Below, one piece after another: positions 36,379-45,420 of a stretch of DNA of 64,000 bases. The notes beneath the pieces are model-generated. The model was given only the letters and a program-made list of their open reading frames with translations, was not told the DNA's origin and did no database searches. Position 1 is the first letter of the stretch, and every line of letters begins with the position of its first letter. The position numbers and the translations under genes were made by a program. The DNA is from Scytonematopsis contorta HA4267-MV1 (GTDB taxonomy: Bacteria; Cyanobacteriota; Cyanobacteriia; Cyanobacteriales; Nostocaceae): the NCBI GenBank assembly GCA_019359035.1, contig JAHHIC010000043.1:1-64000 (forward strand). The letters are read 5' to 3'.

Positions 36379-36634
36379 TTCCATGTTGCGGGGAGGTGAG
36401 ATTTATTGGGCTATCTTTGTAAATTTAACAGATATTCTAATTTTTTCCTTAGAATTGAGGTATTTACTAATACACACAATTACGTAAACAACAAATAAGA
36501 TTGAGAAATATCAACTGTTGACATAGACCCCAGTAAATTAATATCTAGGGAATTCTACAAGTATTCTTACAAATATTGTTACAACATATCTTTATCAGGC
36601 ACAGAAAAAGTACCCTTTATGGGTAATGTGGCAC

Positions 36635-36662
36635 TTGACAAAAGATTGTCATTATGCATAAT
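36635..36662 (+). promoter_or_regulatory. Near-consensus promoter of the 36688 gene
   Basis: TTGACA (36635-36640), 16-bp spacer, CATAAT (36657-36662). The predicted 5' end near 36669 leaves a leader of only about 19 nt with AAAGGAGG at 36674-36681. Confidence 0.65.
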
Positions 36663-36687
36663 AGCTAATCACTAAAGGAGGATTACC

Positions 36688-36912
36688 ATGCAAGGAAAAA
36701 TGTGCTGGTTGTCGGTATCTGGTGGGGATGGGGAAAAAATATTGCATTTGCAAATGAATCCCCACGAACCGTGGCGTCCTTATACAGCGTTTCCGATGTT
36801 TGCAGCACCGGACCACGCAATGCCGGGAGGCTCCAAAGGTTTAGCAACGTATCAAAAATTATCCAAAGCTGGTTGGGCTTTAATACCAACAGCACAAGGG
36901 AGAAGTTATTGA
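36688..36912 (+). CDS. Small protein of unknown function
   Basis: 74 aa, MQGKMCWLSVSGGDGEKILH, rich in Trp, Pro and Met (HEPWRPYTAFPMFAAPDHAM). No signal, no membrane segment and no known family recognised. An overlapping frame at 36702 is a shadow. I accept this frame because AAAGGAGG lies six bases before its ATG and a TTGACA-16-CATAAT promoter sits just upstream, so the start is well defined. A heptamer STRR starts at its stop codon. Confidence 0.7.
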   Translation: MQGKMCWLSVSGGDGEKILHLQMNPHEPWRPYTAFPMFAAPDHAMPGGSKGLATYQKLSKAGWALIPTAQGRSY

Positions 36913-37012
36913 TGGGTAATGGGTAATGGGTAATGGGTAATGGGTAATTGGTAATTGGTAATTGGTAATTGGTAATTGGTAATTGGTAATTGGTAATTGG
37001 TAATGGGTAATT
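36913..37012. repeat. Heptanucleotide STRR (TGGGTAA then TGGTAAT)
   Basis: About 14 tandem 7-mers, first TGGGTAA, then TGGTAAT, then again TGGGTAA. It fills the gap between the small protein and the end of ggt. Confidence 0.95.
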
Positions 37013-37020
37013 GCGAATTG

Positions 37021-38829
37021 CTAAAATCCTCTTGCTGCACCTTCTCCTCGTGGGTCTGCTGCACCTTCGAGGGTGTTATCGGGTGTAACCAGAATTGCGT
37101 TGATATTGCCCCAAGGTTCAGTTTCTTTAATATTGTGCCCACGACGACGTAATTCTGCGAGGGTCATCGCATCTAAAGCAAATTTATCTACTCGCAACTG
37201 GTCAGGAAGCCATTGATGATGAATGCGTGGTGCGCTCACAGCCGTGCCAACATTCATATTATATTGCAACACATTAAGGATAACTTGCAGCACTTGAGTA
37301 ATAATAGTACTACCACCAGGCGCTCCGACAACCATCCGCAAGCGTCCATTTTCTGTAACAATTGTAGGGGTCATACTGGAAAGAGGAGTCTTGCGAGGAG
37401 CAATTGCATTTGCTTCATTACCCACCAAACCAAAGGCATTAGGAACTCCAGGTGCAATAGCAAAATCATCCATCTCGTTGTTTAATACGATACCTGTACC
37501 TGCTGCGACAACCCCTGCTCCAAAGCCCAAATTGACCGTAAAAGTGAGACTAACCGCATTACGTTGTGCGTCAATAACATTCAAATGGCTAGTTTCAGTA
37601 GACTCATAAGATTTTAAGACAGAAGAATTAAATTTCTCCCCTTCCCTAAGAGGGAACGGGGTTAGGGGGGTTAGGTCACCTGGCTTAACTTCAGATGATG
37701 CCTTAGCTCTGTCCATCGTTATTTGCTGACGTCGTAATTTTGCATATTCAGGACTAATTAATTGAGCTACAGGCACTTTAACAAAATCAGGGTCACCTAA
37801 ATATTGCGAACGGTCAGCATAAGCAATCTTCATCGCTTCCACCATTAAATGCAACGCATCTGGGTTGTGCCATCCCAAAGATTTAAAATTAATATCAGAA
37901 ATAATATTTAAAATTTGCAACAGATGAACACCTCCCGATGATGGTGGTGGCATTGAGCAAATCTTAGTAGGGGAGCTATTAGCTGTAGAACTATTAACTT
38001 GAACAAAATTTCCACAAACAGGATTTCTCCAAATTGGTTTATAAGTCTTCAAATCTTGTAAAGTAATTAAACCGCCATTTTTCGCCATATCGTCAGCAAT
38101 AGCACGAGCGATACTTCCGGTATAGAAATTCTCAGGATTTTGGGCAACTAATGTTAATGTTCGTGCTAAATCTCGTTGCACTAATTTTTCCCCAGGTTGA
38201 TAAAATTCTCCATTACGAGTAAAAATTTCCCTAGCAGCAGGATTGCTAAGTATAGTCTTTTTGCGACTATTAAAAGCTTGTAGAGAACGATAAGTGACCA
38301 CAGGACTGAGAATAAAACCATCTTTTGCCAACGTAATCGCGGGTTTAATCACTTCTTGCCAAGAAAGTTTACCGTAACGTCGATGCACTTCATACAATCC
38401 CGCTACTGTTCCTGGAGTTGCAGCAGCTAAATGACCATCAACACTAGCATTTGGACGTACCTTACCATTAGCATCCAAATACATATTTTTCGTAGCTTTT
38501 AAAGGAGCGCGTTCACGAAAATCTAAAGCTCTGATTTCTTTAGTTTGTGCTTGATGTAACAGTAAAAATCCACCTCCACCAATCCCAGCAGAAAAAGGCT
38601 CGACAACAGAAATAGCAAAGGTTGTCGCAACAGCAGCATCAACAGCATTACCACCTTTACTTAAAATTTCTAATCCAGCATCAGAAGCAAGGGGGTTAGC
38701 TGAAACCACCATTCCATTTTTGGTTTTTAAAGGAGAAACAAAATAAGCTAATACGCTTTGGTTGGGGAAAATAACATAGAGGGAAATAACCGCAATAAGT
38801 TTTACTCGTAATTTGTAGAAAATACCCAT
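37021..38829 (-). CDS. ggt: Gamma-glutamyltransferase
   Basis: 602 aa. An Ntn-hydrolase that cleaves glutathione-type gamma-glutamyl bonds in the periplasm; an N-terminal hydrophobic signal ends near SVLA (27). The family blocks are GGNAVDAAVATTFAISVVEP (59-78), GIGGGGFLL, FRERAP (Arg binding the gamma-glutamyl carboxylate), STETSHLNVID with the processing/catalytic Thr413, LNNEMDDFA, PLSSMTPTIV and GAPGGSTIITQ. A 19-residue insert (383-401: PGDLTPLTPFPLREGEKFN), just upstream of the self-cleavage site, is the in-frame translation of a dispersed palindromic repeat. It is downstream of the ABC transporter operon, separated by an STRR and a hairpin. Confidence 0.94.
   Translation of the reverse strand: MGIFYKLRVKLIAVISLYVIFPNQSVLAYFVSPLKTKNGMVVSANPLASDAGLEILSKGGNAVDAAVATTFAISVVEPFSAGIGGGGFLLLHQAQTKEIRALDFRERAPLKATKNMYLDANGKVRPNASVDGHLAAATPGTVAGLYEVHRRYGKLSWQEVIKPAITLAKDGFILSPVVTYRSLQAFNSRKKTILSNPAAREIFTRNGEFYQPGEKLVQRDLARTLTLVAQNPENFYTGSIARAIADDMAKNGGLITLQDLKTYKPIWRNPVCGNFVQVNSSTANSSPTKICSMPPPSSGGVHLLQILNIISDINFKSLGWHNPDALHLMVEAMKIAYADRSQYLGDPDFVKVPVAQLISPEYAKLRRQQITMDRAKASSEVKPGDLTPLTPFPLREGEKFNSSVLKSYESTETSHLNVIDAQRNAVSLTFTVNLGFGAGVVAAGTGIVLNNEMDDFAIAPGVPNAFGLVGNEANAIAPRKTPLSSMTPTIVTENGRLRMVVGAPGGSTIITQVLQVILNVLQYNMNVGTAVSAPRIHHQWLPDQLRVDKFALDAMTLAELRRRGHNIKETEPWGNINAILVTPDNTLEGAADPRGEGAARGF
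37627..37683. repeat. Dispersed CCCTTCCC palindrome inserted in frame in ggt
   Basis: CTCCCCTTCCCTAAGAGGGAACGGGG is a hairpin of the same family as those at 30701-30727 and 38849-38873. It keeps the frame open and adds about 19 residues to the protein. Confidence 0.75.
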
Positions 38830-38848
38830 AATAGACCTAACCCCCCTA

Positions 38849-38873
38849 CCCCCTTCCCTAGGAGGGAAGGGGG
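38849..38873. terminator. CCCTTCCC hairpin upstream of ggt
   Basis: CCCCCTTCCCT-AGG-AGGGAAGGGGG, an 11-bp stem between the binding-protein gene and ggt. It could reduce read-through into ggt. The STRR at 38907-38940 is next to it. Confidence 0.6.
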
Positions 38874-38906
38874 AAATAAAATACTAGAAATTATTTATTA
38901 GTAAAA

Positions 38907-38940
38907 TCGTCAACAATCAACAGTCAACCGTCAACAGTCA
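38907..38940. repeat. Heptanucleotide STRR (CAACAGT/CAACCGT)
   Basis: Five tandem 7-mers. They encode the LTVDG C-terminus and stop codon of the binding protein, exactly as at 2804-2870. Confidence 0.85.
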
Positions 38941-39841
38941 AACCCTTAGCTTTGCGGAACTCGCGGACAACATCGTTAATATCTTGCAACTCCCCTTCCA
39001 CTAAGTAGTTTAATTGTCGCATCTCTGAGGCAGTAATTTTTCCGCTAAGTTGTGAAATTGCTTTTTTTAATTGAGGATGTTTTTGTAAAGTTTCTTGACG
39101 CATAATCGGTACAGCTTCGTAAGGTGGAAAATATTGTTTATCATCTTTCAACACCACCAAACCCAACCGTGAAATTTGTCCATCAGTGGAATTTCCTGCC
39201 ACCATATCCACAAGACCTTGAGTTAGTGCGCGATAAATTAAATCTAAACTCATTACTGTAGGGGTATCTCGAAATTTTAACCCGTAAGTTTTAGCTAAAC
39301 CAGGAAAACCATCAGCACGTTCCATAAATTCATAACCAAATCCCCCACGTAACTGAGGAGTATATTTAGCCGATTCCGAAAGCGTTTTAATATTATATTT
39401 TTTAGCATCATCACCACGAATAATTATCGCGAAGGTATTTTCAAACCCTAAAGAAGGCATAACATCTAATTTAAACTGCTGAGCGTAAGCTTGCTTTAAT
39501 TTTTGAAAAACTACTTTAGGGTCACTAATAGGTTTTTCTTTTAAAATTGCAGTAAAGGCAGTTCCACTATACTCAATATAAGCATCAATTTGACCAGCAA
39601 TAATTGCGTTATGACAAACAAATGAACCACCCAAACGAGGTTTACGTTGTACTTTTAAATCAGTTGTATCCTCAATTTGCTGAGCTAACAATTCACCTAA
39701 AATATCTTGCTCCGTAAAATCTTTGGAAGCGACCACAATATCACTAGCACTACCACTTGTACCAGTATTATTATAATTACAACTAGTAACGACAATAACT
39801 AAGAAAAAGCCTAATAATAGAAAGCTCCAAAATCTCTTCAT
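38924..39841 (-). CDS. Osmoprotectant (glycine betaine/choline-type) ABC transporter, substrate-binding lipoprotein
   Basis: 305 aa from ATG 39841, chosen because it begins a proper lipoprotein signal (MKRFWSFLLLGFFLVIVV, then TSC); an upstream in-frame start would add 20 residues. OpuBC/ProX-type (QAT family) blocks are DIVVASKDFTEQDILGELLA, LGGSFVCHNAIIAGQIDAYI, EYSGTAFTAIL, NTFAIIIRGDDA, MSLDLIYRALTQGLVDMVAG and STDGQI. It captures a quaternary-amine osmolyte in the periplasm. Last gene of the three-gene transporter operon. The final LTVDG comes from an STRR. Confidence 0.88.
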   Translation of the reverse strand: MKRFWSFLLLGFFLVIVVTSCNYNNTGTSGSASDIVVASKDFTEQDILGELLAQQIEDTTDLKVQRKPRLGGSFVCHNAIIAGQIDAYIEYSGTAFTAILKEKPISDPKVVFQKLKQAYAQQFKLDVMPSLGFENTFAIIIRGDDAKKYNIKTLSESAKYTPQLRGGFGYEFMERADGFPGLAKTYGLKFRDTPTVMSLDLIYRALTQGLVDMVAGNSTDGQISRLGLVVLKDDKQYFPPYEAVPIMRQETLQKHPQLKKAISQLSGKITASEMRQLNYLVEGELQDINDVVREFRKAKGLTVDG

Positions 39842-39857
39842 ACAAATCAATTTTGAA

Positions 39858-40502
39858 TTATTTTGAATTTTCAATTGATAATCTTCTTTCCATCCAACCA
39901 ATTCCTAAGTCAGCTAATAAAGCAATCGCAGCAGAAGGAACAGCACCCGCTAAAATTAACTGATTATTTACCACAGCAATCCCTCTAAAAATAAACACAC
40001 CCAAACCTCCAGCGCCAATAGCAGCACCAATAGTTGCAATCCCAATAGCGATAACTGTTGCGACTCTCACTCCTGCTAAAATAACACCTATAGCCAAAGG
40101 AATTTCAACTTGTAGCAACAATTCTTTATCAGTCATTCCCATACCTTTGCCAGCTTCAATTATAGCTGAGTCTACACCAGTAATCCCTGTATAAGTATTA
40201 CGAATTATAGGCAATAAGGAATATAATGTAAGAGCAACAATAGCGGGAACTGGTCCAATTCCACCAATTATTGGTATGGGAATAAGCAAACCAAATAATG
40301 CTAAACTGGGAATAGTTTGTAAAATATTGGCAATACCTAAAATTGGTTGACGTAGATTTTTTTGGCGGGTAATTAAAATACCTAATGGAATACCTATAGC
40401 GATGGCAATACTTATAGCAACTGAAACTAAAAATAAATGTTCTCCACTACGTTGTAGAATTTCTGATGCGTATTTAACTAAAAAAAATTCGTTTAGTTGC
40501 AT
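39858..40502 (-). CDS. Osmoprotectant ABC transporter permease
   Basis: 214 aa from ATG 40502; an in-frame ATG at 40529 would add nine residues. Binding-protein-dependent permease with about five membrane segments: LFLVSVAISIAIAIGIPLGI, ILQTIPSLALFGLLIPIPII, IVALTLYSLLPIIRNTYTGI (contains the EAA-type loop region, with IIEAGKGMGMTDKELLLQVE after it) and GVRVATVIAIGIATIGAAIG. It matches OpuBB/ProW-like QAT permeases. It ends 16 bp before the binding-protein ATG. Confidence 0.9.
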   Translation of the reverse strand: MQLNEFFLVKYASEILQRSGEHLFLVSVAISIAIAIGIPLGILITRQKNLRQPILGIANILQTIPSLALFGLLIPIPIIGGIGPVPAIVALTLYSLLPIIRNTYTGITGVDSAIIEAGKGMGMTDKELLLQVEIPLAIGVILAGVRVATVIAIGIATIGAAIGAGGLGVFIFRGIAVVNNQLILAGAVPSAAIALLADLGIGWMERRLSIENSK

Positions 40503-40542
40503 GGTTATTGAAGGAAGAACGAAGAACATAAAATAAGCATGG

Positions 40543-41292
40543 TCAATTTGGTGGTTTCAAACATTGCAAAAAAGCTTGCGCTTCGGGATGTTGAGATTTA
40601 ATAAACTCGTTAGGAGTACCCAAAACTACTAGTTCCCCTCCATGCATTAATCCAATTCGCGATGCTAATGCAAAGGCTTCTTGAATATCATGGGTGACAA
40701 AGACGACGGTTTTGCCTAATTCTTGCTGCAATCGCTTGAATTCCTGCTGTAATTCTAATCTAGTAATTGGGTCTAAAGCACCAAAAGGCTCATCCATTAA
40801 TAATACAGGAGGGTCTGCGGCTAATGCTCTTGCAACACCTACTCTCTGTCTTTGTCCACCAGAAAGTTCGTGAGGATATCTGGAAGCGAATTTTCCTGGG
40901 TCTAAACCGACTAAATTTAATAGTTCGTGAACGCGGGTTTTAATTTGTTTTGGCTTCCAAGCTTCTAGGGATGGAACTAAACCGACATTTTTTTCTATGG
41001 AAAAATGCGGAAATAGCCCAGTTTCCTGAATTACATAACCTATTTTTCGTCGGAGTTTAATTTCATCCCATTGAATTGTCGATATATTTTCAAATAAGAC
41101 TTCACCTTGGGTTGGTGTAAATAGACGGTTTATCAATTTCATGGTTGTGGTTTTACCACTTCCACTACGTCCCAATAATATTAAAGCTTCACCTCGGTTA
41201 ATACTGAAGTTGAGGTTGGATACTAAAGGACGGTTGTTGCGAGTAAAAGTGACATGGTGAAAAGCTATTGCCGTGGAATTATTTTGCGACAT
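40543..41292 (-). CDS. Osmoprotectant ABC transporter ATP-binding protein
   Basis: 249 aa. Walker A LLGRSGSGKTTTMKLINRL, Q-loop VIQETGLFPHFS, signature LSGGQRQRVGVARALAADPP, Walker B VLLMDEPFGALDP and the switch His in VFVTHDIQEAFALA. The FALASRIGLMHGGELVVLG ending resembles OpuBA/ProV. No C-terminal CBS pair, so regulation by ionic strength through CBS domains is not expected. First gene of the operon. Confidence 0.92.
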   Translation of the reverse strand: MSQNNSTAIAFHHVTFTRNNRPLVSNLNFSINRGEALILLGRSGSGKTTTMKLINRLFTPTQGEVLFENISTIQWDEIKLRRKIGYVIQETGLFPHFSIEKNVGLVPSLEAWKPKQIKTRVHELLNLVGLDPGKFASRYPHELSGGQRQRVGVARALAADPPVLLMDEPFGALDPITRLELQQEFKRLQQELGKTVVFVTHDIQEAFALASRIGLMHGGELVVLGTPNEFIKSQHPEAQAFLQCLKPPN

Positions 41293-41615
41293 AGGTTTGT
41301 AGTTGGGTTTCAGCCCTTACTAATTATATCCGTTTAGAATCTCCCTTTTTTAAAGGCTACCCTGTACACACATCTGTCATTGCGTTCACGGTAGTTCTTA
41401 AAGGGGGGAGAAGTCAATATACACAATATGGAGACGTTACATGTAACATCTCTACATTATTTTTTGTTTATTAGCTAGCCTAGAATTGCTAATTATAATG
41501 GTATGGGCATATTTTTATTGATAATTATGGTATTTGCATAATTTGTTTTTAACTGCTTGAATAATTGTCTTGTAGTTCCCTAGCAAAATTATAGGAGTAA
41601 TAAGCGCGAATATTT
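41293..41615. other. Divergent intergenic with two dispersed hairpins
   Basis: CTACCCTGTACAC pairs loosely with GTTCACGGTAG (41358-41396; related to the 1547-1596 element), and the GAGACGTTACATGTAACATCTC palindrome lies at 41430-41456. No gene. The promoters of the ABC operon and the P-type ATPase must be here. Confidence 0.6.
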
Positions 41616-44060
41616 ATGGAGATAGCCAAACTGAAGGGATTGAGCGGACAGGAAGTCAAGGCTCGGCAAATGGCAGGTCAAAGCAATAATGCTAAATTGC
41701 CAAGCAGCCGCTCCTACTTACAAATTTTACAAGAAAATCTCTTAACTTTCGTCAACGCGGTTTTTTTCGCAATTAGTGGTGTTTTTCTACTACTACGACG
41801 ACCCTCCGACGCTGTTTTTGTCGCAGTGATAATTTTCAGCGGGGTCGTCATTGGTATTTGCCAAGAAATTTGGGCTAAGCGAAAACTAGATAAAATAGCT
41901 TTATTAACTCGTCCTTTAGCGACAGTTATTAGAGATGACAAAGAGTATACTATTGACCCAATGGAAATAGTTTTAGGAGATATTTTATTGTTGCGTCCAG
42001 GTGAGCAAATATTAGTAGATGGAGAAATAGTTGATGAGGGAAAAATTGAAGTAGACGAATCACTTTTGACAGGTGAATCCGACTTAATACCAAAAACAGC
42101 AGGTAAACCAGTTTATTCTGGGAGTTTTTGTGTAAGTGGTAGCGCTTGCTATGAAGCACAAAAAGTAGGTACAGAAACTGTAGCGTACCAGCTTATGGCT
42201 GGTGCAAGGGAATTTCGTCAGATTTATACCCCACTTCAACAAGAAATAAATTTAATTATTAGAATACTTTTACTTCTAGCTTGTTTCTTATGGATTTTGG
42301 TTGCAATTAGCTTTGTTCTCCGTACCCAATCATTAAATGAAATAGTTCAGAGAGCCGCAGTAATCGCAGGTTTAATTCCGGCTGGATTATTAATAGCAAT
42401 TACCCTTGGCTATGTCATGGGCGCTGTAAGAATGCTAGGAGAAAATGTATTAATTCAACAGACAAATGCTGTCGAGTCATTGAGCAATGTTGATGTTTTA
42501 TGTTTAGATAAAACTGGAACACTAACAAGTAACCAAATTAATTTACAAGCCCTTTACCCAATAGGTATTTCCCCAGAATATCTACGCTCTTTAGCAGGAG
42601 ATTACGCAGCGAGTACAAAATCTGGAAATCGCACCACCGAAGCAATTCTCAACGGTTGTTCTGGCTATACAAAACCTCTGAAAACCGAAGTGGCTTTTTC
42701 TAGCGAACGCAAATGGAGCTTAATAGTCTTTGATGACCCAGAAAAAAAAGGTACTTATGTACTTGGTGCGCCAGAAATGCTTTTATCACATGCACCATTG
42801 GATGAGGCTGCAAAAAATTATATTCTAGAGCAAACTCAACAAGGGTTGCGAGTACTTTTATTTGCTCACAGTCCAAATGCCATATATTTACAGCCAGATG
42901 ATTCACCTCAGCTACCAGCAAATCTTACCGCAATTGGCATACTGACTTTTACCGACCAGTTGCGGAAAGGAGCCAAAGAAACACTACAAGGTTTTGCTAA
43001 AGCCGGAATAGCAGTTAAAATTATTTCCGGGGATAATCCACAAGCCGTAGCGGCTATTGCTTTACAAGCAGGATTTTCTGACGAAGTTAAAGTTATCTCC
43101 GGTGTTGAATTAGGAGAAATGGATGATGCCCAATTTGCTCAAGCTGCAAATAATTGTAACGTTTTTGGACGCATCACACCTCAACAAAAAGCCAAAATAG
43201 TCAAAAGTCTAAGGGAAGCAGGACATTATGTAGCAATGACCGGAGACGGAGTGAATGATGTTCTATCCCTAAAAATCGCAAATTTGGGAATTGCGATGGA
43301 AAGTGGTAGCAAGGCAACAAGAGGTATTGCCGATATAGTTTTACTCAAAGACTCCTTTGAAGCATTACCCCATATATTTTTAGAAGGACAAAGAATTAGA
43401 AATGGCATCTTGGATGTTATGAAACTATTTATGGTGCGAATTTGTTGTGTCACCCTACTAATTTTTGCCACAGCAATTGTCACCGATAGTTTTCCATTAA
43501 TGAACAAACATAGTGCAGTTGTCACCCTTATTGGTGTTGGTATTCCCACAATGTTCATTCCTGTTTGGGCACAACCAGGAGAACAATCAAAACGAAGTAT
43601 GGTGCGCTCAATTCTAAATTTTGTAATACCTACAAGTTTGACAATAACTTTAGTTGCTCTAGTCGTTTACCTTTTCTACTTAGTTAGTGCGATTCTTGAT
43701 TTACCACCAACGGCCGAAATTTCTCAAGTTAATTATGACATCCCTCGCACAGCACTAGTAACAATTTTAGTATTTTGCGAATTATTAGCAATTCCCTTCT
43801 TAAAACCACCGACTACAGCATGGGTTGCCAGCGAACCTTTGAGTGGTGATTGGCGCTATACTATCGTCGCAGGGTTACTAATTATTGTTTATTTACTAAT
43901 ATTATATGTTCCTCCAGTGCGGCAATTTTTCGAGTTATCACCAATATCACCAATTAATTGTTTGTGGTTGGGATTAGTCGCTTTAGAGTGGACTTTAATT
44001 GTGCGTTTAATTTGGAGAACGCGATTTTTAGACCGTTTTTTAGGAGTGGATTTAGAATAA
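41616..44060 (+). CDS. Cation-translocating P-type ATPase (P2-like, CtpE-related)
   Basis: 814 aa. Actuator motif LLTGES (about 152-157), phosphorylation site VLCLDKTGTLTSNQ with Asp298, nucleotide-binding region, hinge motifs SGDNPQAV and TGDGVNDVLSLK, and about eight to ten membrane segments. The membrane-4 motif is PAGLL with Ala256, where most P2 ATPases have PEGL; the Glu there normally binds the transported ion, so specificity or function may differ. No N-terminal metal-binding CxxC. The cation is unknown (a Ca2+ or Mg2+ type is a guess from the CtpE resemblance). Confidence 0.88.
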   Translation: MEIAKLKGLSGQEVKARQMAGQSNNAKLPSSRSYLQILQENLLTFVNAVFFAISGVFLLLRRPSDAVFVAVIIFSGVVIGICQEIWAKRKLDKIALLTRPLATVIRDDKEYTIDPMEIVLGDILLLRPGEQILVDGEIVDEGKIEVDESLLTGESDLIPKTAGKPVYSGSFCVSGSACYEAQKVGTETVAYQLMAGAREFRQIYTPLQQEINLIIRILLLLACFLWILVAISFVLRTQSLNEIVQRAAVIAGLIPAGLLIAITLGYVMGAVRMLGENVLIQQTNAVESLSNVDVLCLDKTGTLTSNQINLQALYPIGISPEYLRSLAGDYAASTKSGNRTTEAILNGCSGYTKPLKTEVAFSSERKWSLIVFDDPEKKGTYVLGAPEMLLSHAPLDEAAKNYILEQTQQGLRVLLFAHSPNAIYLQPDDSPQLPANLTAIGILTFTDQLRKGAKETLQGFAKAGIAVKIISGDNPQAVAAIALQAGFSDEVKVISGVELGEMDDAQFAQAANNCNVFGRITPQQKAKIVKSLREAGHYVAMTGDGVNDVLSLKIANLGIAMESGSKATRGIADIVLLKDSFEALPHIFLEGQRIRNGILDVMKLFMVRICCVTLLIFATAIVTDSFPLMNKHSAVVTLIGVGIPTMFIPVWAQPGEQSKRSMVRSILNFVIPTSLTITLVALVVYLFYLVSAILDLPPTAEISQVNYDIPRTALVTILVFCELLAIPFLKPPTTAWVASEPLSGDWRYTIVAGLLIIVYLLILYVPPVRQFFELSPISPINCLWLGLVALEWTLIVRLIWRTRFLDRFLGVDLE

Positions 44061-44075
44061 TTGGCAAATAATCAC

Positions 44076-44723
44076 ATGAATAAAGCTATCACATCAAGCA
44101 TCATATCCAAAAAGCCCAAGCATAAAGTCACCTTACTAGAAATAATTGCAGTCTTTCTAGGTGCAATTATTTTACTTATACTTGGTGTCAGCGGGCTAGC
44201 TCTAAAGTTTTTTAATAATGCTTTAGAGCCAGACAGAGCCGAAGCCATAGCTAGTAAAATTGTTAGCTATAAATTTCCTAGCCGTTCCCAAGGTGCTCTG
44301 GGTTTAAATACGGCTGGGGCAAAAGTCGCAATCATTACTAGTGGTGGAAACAACCCAGATATTCGACTTTTAGTTGCGAAAGTTGTAATTGACTCGCAAC
44401 CAGAAGAAGGTAATGAAGTTGAACAAATTCTTGATGGTGCTTTTCTGGGAGACAAAGATAATTTTCAAATTACCACTTCTAACTCAAAATCTAAACAATT
44501 TTGTGGTGTACCGACTAATGTCACAATCGATGAAGGAATAACAAAAGCCCCAAACGATTCCCAAGGTAGTTTAACTATTAGTTATAAAACTAGCGTGGTG
44601 ATTCGTAATAATCGCTACTTTGTGCTTATTTTGGCTCAAGGTGAAAATGCTCCGAAAAAGGCAGAAAATGTTTTTAACTCACTCAAATGTAAGCTTCCTG
44701 AAGTTATGGCAATTCTCAAATAA
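44076..44723 (+). CDS. Membrane-anchored protein of unknown function
   Basis: 215 aa from ATG 44076; a TTG at 44061, right after the ATPase stop, could add five residues. One N-terminal anchor (LLEIIAVFLGAIILLILGVS). The periplasmic part has PDRAEAIASKIVSYKFPSRS, VAIITSGGNNPDIRLLVAKV and ISYKTSVVIRNNRYFVLILA; a Cys pair (FCGVPTN, LKCKLPE) may form a disulfide. No known family recognised. Sixteen bp after the P-type ATPase stop, so probably co-transcribed with it. Confidence 0.7.
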   Translation: MNKAITSSIISKKPKHKVTLLEIIAVFLGAIILLILGVSGLALKFFNNALEPDRAEAIASKIVSYKFPSRSQGALGLNTAGAKVAIITSGGNNPDIRLLVAKVVIDSQPEEGNEVEQILDGAFLGDKDNFQITTSNSKSKQFCGVPTNVTIDEGITKAPNDSQGSLTISYKTSVVIRNNRYFVLILAQGENAPKKAENVFNSLKCKLPEVMAILK

Positions 44724-45420
44724 ATTTTGCATTAATAGTTACTAAATGATAAAAAATTGCGTCAATGTAGAGACGCGATTAATCGCGTCTTTACAATCTG
44801 GGTTATCACGAATAAACGAAGGCATTTTGTAGGAGGCATCTATGCTGAAGGCGTACCAGTAAAGGAAAACTGCGTTTACAGATGGGGTTATGCCTTCGGC
44901 ACGCTTATAGAACAGACCCCAACACCAACGTTGACACCGTGCATCCCGTGGGGTTTTATACCCTGTTGGCTCCGGGCAGACGAAACAGAGGGTATTACTT
45001 ATTACCTTACATACTTATTCCTTCCTTCTGCTAAATGCAAAATGCCCTCTGCCTTCCCCGGATAATTTAGGAATATCAACCAATTCTTAGTACGTAAAAT
45101 AATCATTATTATGAATATTTCTAATCACCTTGGATGCTGATGCTGAAAGTTTATCAAAATGTTATTCAAACAGTTCATCCGTACAGCTTGTTTTTACTAA
45201 CCAGAATAAACTTTTGTCGCTTTCTCCTCTACATCGTCTACTTACGCTCTGCTTGTACTTCATGAATTGTACTATATCAAACACGACTAGTATATTAAGT
45301 ATTTATACTTTGAAATAGTACTACTTTTAATGGAGTGAAACCCGCCCTAAACATCCTTAATATCTGGGTTTAAGCGATTTATAATAAAAGGAGATTAAGC
45401 AATAGTTGTATTAATTTAAT
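44724..45420. other. Repeat-filled intergenic region
   Basis: About 700 bp with no credible gene. It contains the palindrome TGTAGAGACGCGATTAATCG (44766-44795), a GAAGGCGTACC / GGTTATGCCTTC inverted repeat (about 44849-44900) and a CTTCTGC/CCTCTGCC tandem-like stretch near 45025-45055. Frames across it are translations of these repeats. Confidence 0.6.
44766..44795. repeat. TGTAGAGACG-type palindrome, copy 4
   Basis: TGTAGAGACGCGATT is followed by AATCGCGTCTTTACA, 15-bp arms with one mismatch. Confidence 0.85.

Noticed and set aside
36906-37142. 78-codon minus-strand frame ending in PITNYQL repeats
   Set aside because: A direct translation of the heptamer STRR running out of the ggt 3' end in another frame.
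44757-45318. Plus-strand frames of 102 and 62 codons
   Set aside because: They consist of translated palindromes and tandem repeats; residue composition is unlike a protein.
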